From Branchinecta lynchi (Eukaryota; Arthropoda; Branchiopoda; Anostraca; Branchinectidae), in NCBI GenBank assembly GCA_023053575.1, contig JAKZAP010000014.1, forward strand, positions 20,548,938-20,612,937: 64,000 nt of DNA, read 5' to 3'. The stretch's first letter is position 1. Each line of letters opens with the position of its first letter. The position numbers were made by a program, and so were the translations under genes. Of the stretch, positions 10,849-21,364 are shown one piece after another. The notes beneath the pieces are model-generated. The model saw only the letters and a list, made by a program, of their open reading frames with translations. It was not told where the DNA came from and ran no database searches.

Positions 10849-11209
10849 AGGACCCCTCGCATTATTTACTCTTCAACTTACAGTATTTTAAAATAGTTGA
10901 ATACCTTGAAACTATGCTGTGCTTTCAACGAATAGCCCGAGGTTTTGGCTGTTTTAAGCCTTTTGCGAGACCCGTTGACTTATAGAGAAAACAGGAAAAC
11001 AGTTTACATAACCGGTTTTTCTGATGAAAAAACTTCTCGCAGACAACCGTCGACAGACTGAGGTAGCAAAACACGGCATGTTAGAAAATCAGCGCGGTTT
11101 TGTTAAACGGGTTAGAATGCACCGTACGAAGTTTAGGTCTCCGGGTTTAGAAATATGTGGAATGATTATGGAAGTAGGTTGCGTTAGTTTTATAGGTAAG
11201 ACAGGTCCT
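10849..11209 (+). mobile_element. Second TTAA-type MITE family, copy 1
   Basis: About 360 bp closely matching 41909-42280. Ends AGGACCCC and AGACAGGTCCT give a short inverted terminus AGGACC, with TTAA on both sides (10845-10848 and 11210-11213). The TTAA sites suggest piggyBac-type mobilisation, but the sequence is unrelated to the 445-bp family. The 71-codon open frame across it is not conserved as a protein of known type. Confidence 0.75.
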
Positions 11210-11213
11210 TTAA

Positions 11214-11543
11214 GGTTGCTGCTTTTCCTATTCGATTAGCTCGTTGACAAGGAGATGTTTCCGCATTTTGACTATTTGGTTTTATAGTGGATAAGCGCTA
11301 AGGGTTTGAAATTCCTTTTACTGATAATGACATTCCCGATCCATGACTGCACTAGATCTCGACTGACTCCCCAGTTTAGAACCGTGGACCATAATTCGCA
11401 GACACTTGGGCTGAAGGAATACCTGCACCGTTACATCTCACATTTTCCTTGTACTGCCAGCCAAGTGTTGTAGAACATCTGTGTATAACCTTTTGTACAG
11501 GGAAACTTTGTTTCAAGATTGTTCGTCTGTTAGATAGCAGATG
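11214..11543. other. Non-coding, no feature recognised
   Basis: Contains GGCTGAAGGAATAC (11411), the end block of the hammerhead-like repeat family. Otherwise unassigned. Confidence 0.4.
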
Positions 11544-12060
11544 TATGGAATGGTTTGGAGGCTAAATAAGTCGGAAATGTATTCGAGAATCCCTTAAAGG
11601 TCTTCGAGGAATCGGGATTTGTGTTCGAGATTCTATAAAAGTCTTCGAGAAACTACAAAAAGTATTCGAGAAAAGATATAAAGAATTCGATAATGTTTTA
11701 AAAGTATTTGACATTTATATTGAAATTAGGTGTTCGAGAATGACATGAATGTATTCGAGAATGACAAAAATATATTCGAGAATATTTTTATTTTTATTTT
11801 AAAGTCTAGAATGGATTTTTGTCATTCTCGTATACATTTGTGTCATTATGGCGTTCCTTATTTCAATTTAAATCTAAAATACATTTTTAAAAATTCTTGA
11901 ATCGTTTTTACCATTTCTCGAATACTTTTTGTAGTCTCTCGAACTCGGACCTAAAAAAGATCTCGAAATTTTTTCGTCGATTCTCGAAAACGACAACCGA
12001 TTTCTCTTTAAGGTATTCCCGACATTTTCGACGTATGTAGCCTCAAATCCATTCCGTATA
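11544..12060. mobile_element. Foldback element rich in TTCGAGAA, copy 1
   Basis: The left end TATGGAATGGTTTGGAGGCT and right end AGCCTCAAATCCATTCCGTA are inverted repeats. The two halves pair through most of their length, with TTCGAGAA or its variants repeated about nine times on the left and TTCTCGAA on the right. It is related to 57846-58271. No coding frame of interest. Confidence 0.85.
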
Positions 12061-12150
12061 GACGAAGCACTTAAATTTGTATTCCTTTTCTAGCTTTTAG
12101 CTATTCGGATTAAACTTGATTGATTGATTGAAAAAAAAAAAAAAAAAAAC
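12061..12150 (+). mobile_element. LINE 3' tail (TTGA type) with poly-A
   Basis: CTTTTAGCTATTCGGATTAA followed by ACTTGATTGATTGATTG and an A-run of about twenty. The same 3' end is seen at 35640-35690 and 41640-41704. Confidence 0.6.
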
Positions 12151-12477
12151 ACAAAAATCCCAGCAAAAAGAAGGTGATACTGAGAACGCATATATTTTCC
12201 ATTTAAAAAAATCTTGCCAGGCCTGATGGAATATGGTAACGGAATCCCGCGCAAAAACGACGAAGCAGTTGCCCTTGCTAACGACCTTCTTTTTCTTATT
12301 TATTTGTTTGTTTCATTTTACATTTGGCTTCAAGCTGTTTTCGCCACCACTATGATGAAGGGTACGGGTCTTTTCTAACAAACTTTATCTTCTTACTTTA
12401 TTTATTAAATTATTTGTTATTGTGTTTGCAGTTCAGCTTTTAGCTTGTCGCCATCACTGCGATGAAGGGTATGGTCT
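12151..12477. repeat. Low-copy repeat with CGCCATCAC..GATGAAGGG block
   Basis: The block AGCTTGTCGCCATCAC followed by GATGAAGGGTA occurs here near 12447 and, in variants, near 12340 and at 13862-13890. Class unknown. Confidence 0.5.
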
Positions 12478-13600
12478 TTATGGCACTTGCAGCCTCTAGC
12501 AAGTGCCATGTACCGATCGCAATTCCGTCTGTCAGTCGGTCTGTCCGTTTATCGGTCACACCTTTTCGAGTTAGGGTACTTCCAGATGTGCTAGGACAAT
12601 GAAACTTGGCAGGCGTCTCAGGGACCCGATCACACTAACCTGGAAATAATGAGTTTCCCGATCTGACCATCGGGGGGGGGGGGAGTGGAGGGCGGGGAAT
12701 TCTAGAAAATTCAGGGCAGTCTGTCACACTTTTTCGAGTTATGGTACTTCCAGATGTGCTAGGACGATGAAACTTGGCAGGCGTATCAGGGACCCGACCA
12801 AACTAACTTGGAAATTATTAATTCCCCGATCCGACTATCTGGAGGGGGAGGGGGCAGTGGAGGGCGGGGGAATCTCGAAAATTGGGTAGTGTGTAACTTT
12901 CGAACGGGTGATCGGAGTGGAATGAAACTCACGGACCGGATTCGACAGCTACGGGGGAGTTGGGGGTGGACTTGAAAACTCGAGAAACAGTTAGAATGGA
13001 GGGATCGGAGTGAAACTTGCTGGGAAGAACAAGAATCTGCTCTAGATAAGTCGTCTACACAATTGGACTTGATCCGGACACTAGGGGGGTGGAGAGGGTT
13101 TCCCGGAATTCCGGTGATGGCGGTTTTGCGGATTTTCACGACGAAACTTGGCAGGCGTATCAGGGACCCGATCAAACTGACTTTGAAGTAAAACATTTTC
13201 TGTCTGATAATCGTGTCGAGTGGAGGGAGGAGGAATCCTGAATATCGAGGCATGCGTAACTTTGGAACGGGTGATCGGATTCGAGTGAAATTTAATAATT
13301 GAACAGAGGAAATATCTCTGGTGATCTTTTTTTGTGTCCGGACCGGATCCGACAACTATTGGGGGGGGGGATACGTTACCGGCTTAGGCTGGAGAGATCG
13401 GGATGGAACTTTTTGAGAATAACAAACAGATGCTCTGGATAAATCATTTACATAACCAGATTGTCTCCGTGCACTGTGGGGGGAGTTGGAGGGGGGGGGA
13501 GTCGGGAATTACGGTGATCGCGAGTTAGGGTACTTCCAGATGTGCTAGGACGATGAAACTTTGCTGGAGAAGATTGGTTTATCGATCGTCATTTCCCAAA
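12478..13600 (+). repeat. G-run tandem repeat element with leading hairpin, copy 1
   Basis: Starts with a perfect hairpin, ATGGCACTTG and CAAGTGCCAT separated by ten bases (12479-12508), then GTCTGTCAGTCGGTCTGTCC. Degenerate units follow, containing TACTTCCAGATGTGCTAGGA, GAAACTTGGCAGGCGTATCA and a poly-G tract (near 12672, 12842, 13085, 13360, 13478). The long minus-strand open frame across it arises from the repeats. A reverse-oriented relative is at 20585-20965. Confidence 0.75.
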
Positions 13601-14501
13601 TCCGACTATTCCTTAAAGCACGAAGCTTGACTGCAAAGTAAGAAAAATACTTTTAAGAAAAATATACATTTTCATTATCCCAGTGAGTCCATTATCATTT
13701 TTACCTCAATGGTTTTGCTTACAAATGATCAGAACAAACGCACGAAAAGGCAAATTCTATATTTCATCTTCTGAACCACCCTTGTAGCTCTTGTTTTCTT
13801 ACGAACCTCCATTTCTTATTTATTTACTTATGTGTTATTACACTTGGCGTTAAGATTTTGGCTTGTCGCCATCACCACGATGAAGGCAAGGGCCTTTTCT
13901 GACGAACTTCTTCTTCTTCTTCTCATTTATTTATTCATAATTAAATATTATGTTGAGCTTTTAGCTTGTCTCCATTACTACACATATAAAAACAGATCAC
14001 ACATACTACACAAACAAATACAGACATACTACAAAACAAACAAATTTATGCACTACAAAGCTACTGAGTAAAATGGGGTGTCGACTTTATCGCGCTTATA
14101 CACGGGCACTACCTGCATCTACTACTTCTACCGGTATACTGGTCTACTGGTACCCCCTTGTTCACTAAAGCTGAAAATTTAGCGCGAGTATAAAGATACA
14201 AGCTTTGTCAAATCACTGTTGCTTCCCATCAGTTTTGATTAGAAAACTTGCAAAAACGTAATTCTACGCTTGATTCGAAATTCCTCTGGCTTTTTAGCTC
14301 TGTTCTAACACCTCTCTTGCCGAGCATGACGCTATTTCAATCGTCTCTGTGCGAGCTTTGTATAAGCAAGAATTTTGCCAAAAACATCTTTTCTAACCAA
14401 CGTAAACAGAAGCAAGGCCACACCTGGTTCGCCTGTCGAAGTTTTGATGAGTTCATCTGGAACTGTTCTGTGAGGACGAAATGATCTGTCAGGCTTTCGT
14501 A
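13601..14501. other. Non-coding; repeat fragment near 13805-14075
   Basis: 13805-13990 carries a variant of the block seen at 12300-12470, with TTCTTCTTCTTCTTC and TTTATTTATTCATAA stretches. No gene was recognised. Confidence 0.4.
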
Positions 14502-15242
14502 CAGTAGAGGTATGCTTATGTGAACGTCTGCTAACAGTGAACGATCGCCGAAGAAAAAACTAAAACCCAAATCAGGTACTTTTTCCTAAGAACACTAGTA
14601 ATAATCACTCACGCTTTTGTCGCTTTTTGAATATTTTGCTAATCCATCTATGAAAGAAAATCAGCTGATACCTGAGCCTCGTTTTTGTTGCATGCTGCAG
14701 GTCCACTTCTCGGCCGATTCCGGACTGATTCTTTCTACATCCGTTTTTGCACTGCAGCGCTTCCGAGGAAGACGGCAGCGCTTCTCGAGAATCACGGACT
14801 TGCTCACCGACTAAGTCCGTGCTTCCCTGCAAGATGCTGCAGCGCTGCCGCTTCAACCAAGAAGAAAGTGAATCCAAAAACGCATATTATGCAAAAGCAA
14901 AGAAGTGCTGCAGCAGCGATGCGGCAGCGCTAGTGCAACAAAAACGAAGCTCTGGTTTGCTTTATATAATTTGAAAAGTTTGCCGCGAGGAACGCACCTT
15001 CAATGGAGAAGATGGCAGTCCGAACCGTCAGATGCCTTCATAAGAGGATGGACCTTTTTAATAAATTCAAAATCAAAGAAAGTTAACTGAATTTCTGCTT
15101 CAAGTTTGTGCCAGGATAACCCTGACATAGTTGGCTGTTTGCTGATATCAAGTTTGTTATTGTTCTTTTCCATTTTACTTTTTTATATGCAAGTAAGAAA
15201 GCCAACAGTTAAAAAAGTGTTCAAATAAGCATACCTCTACTG
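14502..15242 (+). mobile_element. pogo/Tigger-like element, 741-bp copy
   Basis: Begins CAGTAGAGGTATGCTTATG and ends GCATACCTCTACTG; the inverted termini span about 25 bp. TA flanks both ends (14500-14501 and 15243-15244). TA target sites and CAGT ends fit the pogo/Tigger branch of Tc1/mariner. The interior has overlapping open frames of up to 90 codons on both strands, none recognisable as a transposase. It ends 67 bp before exon A of the couch potato orthologue. Confidence 0.85.
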
Positions 15243-15309
15243 TAGTAGTTGTGAACCCAGCTGTTACTATGCGAATTTTCTTTGTACTCAGTAGGTGTAT
15301 TTGTTGCAG

Positions 15310-15387
15310 GTGCGAACATTATTTGTCAGCGGACTTCCCATGGATGCAAAACCCCGTGAACTGTACCTGTTATTCAGAGGATACGAG
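15310..15387 (+). CDS. cpo: couch potato / RBPMS orthologue, exon A (start of the RRM)
   Basis: This internal exon encodes 26 residues beginning [18 protein letters not shown] and ending FRGYE. It holds RNP2 (LFVSGL, codons 4-9) and the first helix of the single RRM of the couch potato / RBPMS family, which binds CAC-containing RNA and controls mRNA splicing, stability and translation. The acceptor is TTTGTTGCAG and the donor GTAAGA; both borders are phase 0. The junction before VRTLFV agrees with my memory of the family gene structure, so an upstream exon should supply the start codon; I could not find it. A tandem GYE/GYE at the A-B junction is genuine, because the family reads FRAYEGYEGS there. 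Identification is from remembered protein sequence and is strong. Confidence 0.96.
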
Positions 15388-15592
15388 GTAAGAGCTTTTC
15401 TGGGGGGGGGGGATTTTAGGGATCGCAAAACGGAGTTCTAGTACCGCCCGAGCGTTATGGACTTCGGACAGATATTTGCGATTTGGGTTAGTGATCGGTG
15501 CCGCAGAATTTCGTATTTCGGGCCTCACACGTTTAGGATGTAACCGTCTTCGCGTTACGTTAGGTGCCAAGATAACATAAATTCCGTCCGTA

Positions 15593-15850
15593 GTGGTAGA
15601 ATGGCTAACTCGCCGAACTCCCAAGCAAAGGGTCGCTGGTTCGAGTTTTGGTTGTGCCTACAGTTTGGTTAGGGACGGATGTTTACGGCGTAATCCTGTA
15701 AGGCAAACCAAAGTCCACCCGGCTGCAAATGGGTAGCCAGAAAAATCTGGGAGGGGTGACAGAAAGGGCGTACGAACTCCCTACCCCCCCCCACCGCCCA
15801 TTGCACTTCCAGGCTGAGGGCTGAGAATCGGAGATCCGCACCGCCAGATA
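15593..15850 (+). mobile_element. tRNA-derived SINE-like unit, copy 1
   Basis: TAGAATGGCTAACTCGCCGA resembles an A box region and GGTCGCTGGTTCGAGTTTT a B box, as in tRNA-derived SINE heads. The body GGCTGCAAATGGGTAGCCAG follows. Related heads lie at 33966 and 36637. It does not fold into a convincing tRNA, so it is not a tRNA gene. Confidence 0.6.
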
Positions 15851-16510
15851 GTCCTATATAGGGTGATGCTGATACCCTTACTCTTTTCTTTTTTTTTCTT
15901 TGCACCGGATGACATGGATTCGCGTTTGCTAGGCGAATTCGGCATCGCAAAAGGAGAAAATCCGAGTCGTGAGGACACAAGATTCACGACGCGCCGTGTC
16001 GACTCAAAATCGAAATGACGCGTTGCGTCACTTTTCGTAAGCGGAAAATATTCGCGTTCTATACGACTACGCTTTAAGCCCAATTCGCCCAGAGAATGAA
16101 TTTCGCCAAACCTGACGATATTCGTCACACCAGGCTTTGCAAAAGCGAATCTTCAGGACAGAAATAGGCTTCGCTCAGACTTCGGCTCCAAGCAGAAAAA
16201 ATCCGTGACGCCCGGCAAATAATTGGAAATACAGAAACAATGGATGTAGAATCAGCTCAGTAGATCGCAGTGTGGGTTATTGCTTTGCTGTTTACAACAC
16301 TTCGGCCATCACAGTTCCAAGTTATAGTTTTCTGCTTTTCATATTTCTGGAGACACGAGTTCGGGCGCATTAGCTCCCCGTCGGTCATACTCTGCGATTT
16401 CGCCTAGATGACCCGAAGCGTATCTTGTCTTTCAGCGTCTAGACGCCCTCTGTGTTAATTCCACTTTTTTCGACGAATGTGGCGCGAAGCCACGCCAGTA
16501 ATATAATGTG

Positions 16511-16911
16511 TAATGTCAAGAACAAATAATCAGACAGAACCTCTGTCTTTGGTACCATGCAGCGACTACGAATACCCCGACAAAACTGAGTGGACCTAGA
16601 GGTATTTACTGTAGCTTTTCACCCGTATCTACTTTCATCTTCGCCGTCGCTCATCGCAGAGAGAAAAAAATGTAGGAGGCGTACTCCGCCAGCTGACCCG
16701 CTCTTGAGCGCGTCCCGAGAACCAATCAGCTTTGTTTCCTACTTTTCCTCAAGTCGGCTTCACAGCGATGTAGCTAATTGTAGAGATAACGAAACGTGAT
16801 ATGGCGCGAAGCTACTAACCTCGGAAAAGGTACGGGGAAATACTCGACTCTGCATAGTCATAGTAAAGAGATAGGGAGACGGAGGTTCTATCTCATTATT
16901 TGTTCTTGGTA
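16511..16911. mobile_element. AAGAACAAATAAT-family MITE, copy 1
   Basis: The left end AAGAACAAATAATCAGACAG and right end CTCATTATTTGTTCTT, with AACCTCTGTCT matched by AGACGGAGGTT, form inverted termini of about 33 bp. A related copy lies at about 27690-28065. It ends about 70 bp before exon B. No coding content. Confidence 0.75.
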
Positions 16912-16979
16912 ATCTAAAATTGTCGTAAACTTATTATAAAAAGGAGCGAATTACTTTGAGTAACTTAAGAATTTTCTAG

Positions 16980-17096
16980 GGATACGAGAACTCGCAGCTC
17001 AAAATCACCAGTAAAAATGGTAAAACTTCGTCGCCCGTTGGTTTTGTCACATTTAGAACGCGTTCTGGAGCTGAATCAGCAAAACAGGATCTACAG
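16980..17096 (+). CDS. cpo: couch potato / RBPMS orthologue, exon B (RRM core)
   Basis: Encodes 39 residues, GYENSQLKITSKNGKTSSP then VGFVTFRTRSGAESAKQDLQ. It holds beta strands 2 and 3 with RNP1 (SPVGFVTF, codons 18-25) and the second helix. The acceptor is ATTTTCTAG and the donor GTAAGA; both borders are phase 0, so it joins exon A and exon C in frame. The NGKTSSPVGFVTF stretch keeps the extra loop residues that arthropod couch potato has and that vertebrate RBPMS shortens (from memory). The exon is followed by a 26-kb intron full of repeats. Confidence 0.97.
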
Positions 17097-18010
17097 GTAA
17101 GAATCTCGCAAACAATTTAGCTCTAGCTTTTTCACAATTATCACCTACCTGACAGCGCTAAACGCCAGCTAAACGGATAAGTCAACTGAATAGGACCCAC
17201 CGGAGAATGACCTAGATATAATAATAATAGAAAATAATAATATACTTATAACCCACTGCACAAGAACAATGTGAAGATAGTGCAGTAAAAAAGAGAAAAA
17301 CAACAAAAAAGAAGCAACACGAGTACAACAAAATATACAACAAAAATGTGTTTGTTCATATCGCTGAAATAAATCTCAGCTTTGTTAAGCGCCATCAAAT
17401 ATGATTTAGTCAGCTTTGGCTGAAGGAATACTAGAATTAAAAGCGTCTTTTCGAGGAGTCTTATTCTGCCAGAAATTCGTGTGGAAAAGTTGAGAGTTTT
17501 TCAACTTTTTGATCACAGTTTCTGTGATCTAAATATCACATCTGGGGAAATTACTTTGGAGACAACTGTATGAAAAAAATTAGTGCTGAGATTTCATTTT
17601 TGGCAGGTCTGCTGTTTTTGCTGCTCGATTGGGGGATTGGGGGACTCACGGCGCAGTACGACCGTGAGATGATCAGGTATACGGTATATCTGTTGTTTGA
17701 ATAGATGTTTCCCAGTCAGCTTGGGCTCGAGGCTGACTGGCTCGAGGCTGACTTTTTATTGATCTAACTCGTAGCGCCGACATGGCACTAAATACGTCAA
17801 CCATTACATTTATTGTGTTAAAATACTTGAATATATACAGTTATTACATAAAAGAAAATAAATCACTTGGAATTCACTCATTTTTTTTCTTAATTCTTCT
17901 CTTTAAAATATGGCACAAAGGAATTCGAAAATATAGAAAATCCGTCGTGAGAAACCTGCTTCTGTGCGCACTGTTAGAGACAAAATGCATTTGGATTTGA
18001 TCGAGTTCAC
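17097..18010 (+). other. Start of the 26-kb intron B-C, largely unassigned
   Basis: The intron spans 17097-43444 (GT..AG, phase 0). This first part holds fragments of the TCAGCTTTGGCTGAAGGAAT repeat (17410-17430), an ATA-rich stretch near 17220 and a short direct repeat GGCTCGAGGCTGACT (17727-17756). No exon was seen. Confidence 0.6.
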
Positions 18011-18166
18011 ACACACTAAGATGGCAGTCTATGGAGCATCGGGAGCATTTTTTAAGGGTTCCCTCCTTTTGGTGTAAACATTGTGTTTGTGAGTGCTATT
18101 TTATGTAATTTTCCTGCCATGGCCCCGCGGGCTTTTTGGAAATAAATTCATTCATTCATTCATTCA
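18011..18166 (+). mobile_element. LINE/SINE 3' end with TTCA tail, copy 1
   Basis: TCTATGGAGCATCGGGAGCA, AAGGGTTCCCTCC and CATGGCCCCGCGGGC are followed by AAATAAATTCATTCATTCAT. The same 3' end, reversed and interrupted, lies at 60960-61290. Only the 3' end is present, as expected of 5'-truncated retrotransposition. Confidence 0.75.
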
Positions 18167-19465
18167 TGTCACCTACCGCTCGTCACCTTCACAACTTAAA
18201 ATACAGGAGCTCTTCTCGCCTGTAATATTTTCACTTAAAAGACCCATCGTACCTACAATCTTGATTAACCCTACGTCACTAAAGCACCGTTCAAGCTTAC
18301 GTTTAAGGTGCAGAATTCCTAAGTTATACGTGCTATCCGCGAATATGTGTGGTAAATTTTCATCCCGCCTAGGCTTGCTGTGGTAAAAGTTACACGTGAC
18401 CAATGCGTTTTCATCACATGACTATTGAAGAAGAAAGAGAGAAACATTTAAGGAGAGGTATTTGTAATAAAAAGTAATTGAATGCAGACTGAATGAGTTC
18501 TTTGAATGAAAGTCAGTCATACTAATTTATACAGCTATTTGTGTTTTGACAGTTACAAGCTTTTTACCTTATCTGAAATAAGAAGAACAATCCTGGTAGG
18601 CTCAAAACTAAATCGAGGAATACACACTAGTCCAACAGATGCCGACAGACACAGCAGCAGATATTATACCGAGTATGGTACTGGATTTTCGTAAAACCAG
18701 TCGAGGCTGATCTAAAATTCCACTTGAAAGTCATCAAAGGTTATGTTCTCTAGTGATGGATTGTCAGGTTTAAGGCTCCGTTTTGAAGGTCTATGCATAC
18801 GTGATCCAAACGTCGGGGAGCGGCGGACAACTTGACTTTCAAGTTGAACGGCTGCAGAGGATAAGCGTACAAGGCGAAGTACTTTTATTCGTCTTACAAC
18901 AAGCGTGAACGGTGCATAACCATTCCATTCCTTCCCATTCCCGAGCTGGTAATCCGCATTCGGACTGTATGTGCGTGCATGTACCTTAACTCAGGGCCAT
19001 GACCAGTCTTCGATTCGAAGTCTAACGTCTTAGCTATCGATGCTCTGTTTAATTTGTTTTGCGAAATGTCATGTTTTTTCAAGAGGACCAAGGCAAATTG
19101 TTGATTTCATCCACGGAGATGACTCGAAAGATGAGCGTTCTGGTCAGAGCCTTTTCGATTTCCTGCCAGAAAATCCATCTTTAATTTCGACATTTGGCTG
19201 TCAAAAGTTTGATTGTCAGAAACATGTCTTGTCGGTTACATTTCTTTTTTTCGGGAAATATTTCTAGGCGACCAGAAGTCTTTCTCGGTCGTTCATTCGT
19301 TGATTTTTTTTACCATTGACGCCTTTGTGACACATTTCCCTAGCGCTGCCATAGTCGGTATTTTGGATACTAACTTCTGTGATCGTTTGCGAGAGGCTTC
19401 TTGCTTGTTCGAAAGGTTTGCTGATTTTGTGGAAAACGTGAGAGAACCAGGCCCTGACATAAAAG
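18167..19465 (+). other. Intronic, no feature recognised
   Basis: Open frames of up to about 100 codons are present on both strands, without motifs. Nothing can be assigned. Confidence 0.4.
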
Positions 19466-20008
19466 GAGTGTTCTCGCCGTTCCCCGAGGGCTCCTCGTGG
19501 AGTCGAAGGAAAGGGTAGAATAGAGGGTGTCACTCCGCGCGGACTCCGCGTACGGAAAACAACGAGAACATGGGGAACGCTTCCAAAATGGATTTTGTTC
19601 TAAACAGAAATATGCAGTTATTAGTCTGGATCCACTTTATTTTTGGATTTGTTTAATCTGATTGTTTTTAATAACTTTTACATTGCACCAACACCAGCAA
19701 AAACTGATTCCCCTCTAAAGGCGTATTCTCGCCGTTCCCCGAGGACTCCACTTGACAATCAATTTTTGCTGGTGTTAGTGCAATGTAAAATAAATTAAAA
19801 AATCAAAACAAACGAAACCAAAAATAAAGTGGATCCAGGCTAATTTCGTCAACTGCATATTTTTTTTTCGAACAAAATCCATTTTAGAAGCATTCTCCGT
19901 GTTCTCGCTGTTTCTGTACGCGGAGTCCGCGTGGAGTGACTCCCTCCATTCTCGCTGTTCCCTTCGATTCCCCGAGGAGTCCTTGGGGAACGGCGAGAAT
20001 ACGCCTTA
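19466..20008. mobile_element. Foldback element with about 250-bp arms
   Basis: The arms at 19466-19718 and 19757-20008 are inverted repeats: TCTCGCCGTTCCCCGAGG at the left end is matched by TTGGGGAACGGCGAGAATAC at the right end, and TTACATTGCACCAACACCAG by CTGGTGTTAGTGCAATGTAA near the centre. A further partial unit with CTCGGGGAACGG lies at 20060-20155. No coding function is likely; open frames are by-products. Confidence 0.85.
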
Positions 20009-20540
20009 AATCTGAAAGGGAATCCTTTTCAGTGATGGTGCCGATAATCTGAGCATTCCCCGTCCATGGGGACTCGCGAGAATACGGGGTGAGTCCCCGG
20101 GACAAACAAAAACGCGGGGACTCCTCAAGTGGAGTCCTCGGGGAACGGAAAGATTACGCCAAAAGAAAGGGCCACCTTTTGGGTAATTTAGCAGAAACCA
20201 AACTTTACTTCACTTTTTTATTTATTGAACATACCCTGACTTTAGGGAACAGTCAACCAGACTTGGAAATGAAATAGACAAGTACCAACTACACTATACA
20301 TCCATGTCCCACCACATCTATGTCCTTGTCTTCAACGTGTGCTATTTTGGCCCGTGTCCATCCGATGCTGGGGCCCAACGCAGCTACCTAGTTTGCCTAA
20401 GCAGGTCGATAGCAGTGATGATTGTGAACACAACTGTACCTTTTTTTTTCTGGAAAATCCTAATACCAGTCATTATTATTCACAAAGAACAGAAATTGAA
20501 TAAATCCTCAGCGAATATGGATCCATCCCTTCTTCGATCC
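20009..20540 (+). other. Intronic; partial foldback unit, otherwise unassigned
   Basis: 20060-20155 repeats the GAGTCCCCGGGAC and CTCGGGGAACGG modules of the adjacent foldback element. The rest was not recognised. Confidence 0.4.
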
Positions 20541-20584
20541 ATCATTCGTTCAGCTTAGGAGACACACATTTTCTTCTTTCAAGA

Positions 20585-20965
20585 GATCTCGGGTGTCCCC
20601 CTCCAACACCCCCCCCCCCCCCCCCCCCCCCAGTTATCGGATCCAATCCGTATTTGACAGTGAACATCCAAGACACTTGTTCTTGATACCTGTCAAGTTT
20701 AATGCACGCCCGACTATCCGTCCCAAAGTTATGAATGTTACTAATTTTCGGATTCCCCATCTTGCCACTCCCCCACTGATGGTCGGATCGGGGAAGTGAT
20801 TATTTCCAAGTTAATCCGGTTGGGTCCCTGATATGCGTGCCAAGTTTTATCGTCCTAGGTCATGTGGAAGTGCCCAAACTAGCAAAATGCGGACAGACCG
20901 ACAGACCGACAGACAGACAGACATTACGATCGCTATATGGCACTTGAGTAAGCTCGAGTGCCATA
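20585..20965 (-). repeat. G-run tandem repeat element, reverse copy
   Basis: On the minus strand it shows the terminal hairpin TGGCACT..AGTGCCA (20939-20963), the GTCTGTCTGTCTGTCGGTCT microsatellite, GATAAAACTTGGCACGCATA and a poly-G tract of about 24 bases (20609-20632). It is the same family as 12478-13600, with fewer units. Confidence 0.7.
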
Positions 20966-21364
20966 AAAATGTTGAAAGAAATGGGACGTGACATATGTGT
21001 AGCTTTTTCCTACTTCTATTTATAAATCAGCTAAACTTTTTTTTCTGTTTTATTTTCTTGTTGGGAACCCTTCTAACAGACCCGAGCATTAGAATTTTGG
21101 GTCTCACCAGTGGATAATTTTATGCTCAGACCAAGTCGTGGTCTTAAATAGATACTTAAATGTGGGTAATCTAGAAACTGCAGTTAAGTGTGACAATGCT
21201 TACTCCTTTAGCGCAATGGTCACTAATTATGCTTTATAAAATTATGCTTATAAAATGCCTCACACATACACTCCCACCAGGCAACACGTCTTCTTCAGTA
21301 GTATAGACCGCTTCGGACAGCAAATGCTCCACTTCGGCCTCTTCTTTTTCTTAGTCATTCAACC
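20966..21364 (+). other. Intronic, no feature recognised
   Basis: Nothing can be assigned. Confidence 0.4.

Larger units (their letters stand above)
15388..16979 (+). other. Intron A-B of couch potato orthologue (1592 bp)
   Basis: GT..AG intron of phase 0. It contains a SINE-like unit (15593-15850) and a MITE (16511-16911). The remainder has a poly-G run at 15402 and no recognisable exon. Confidence 0.85.

Noticed and set aside
12786..13355. 189-codon minus-strand open frame
   Set aside because: It runs through G-rich tandem repeats, is low in complexity with RxxPV and SLHSN repeats that follow the DNA repeat, and has no known domain.
1..15309. First coding exon of the couch potato orthologue
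   Set aside because: No acidic segment ending at a donor in phase 0 with an upstream ATG could be told apart from chance frames.
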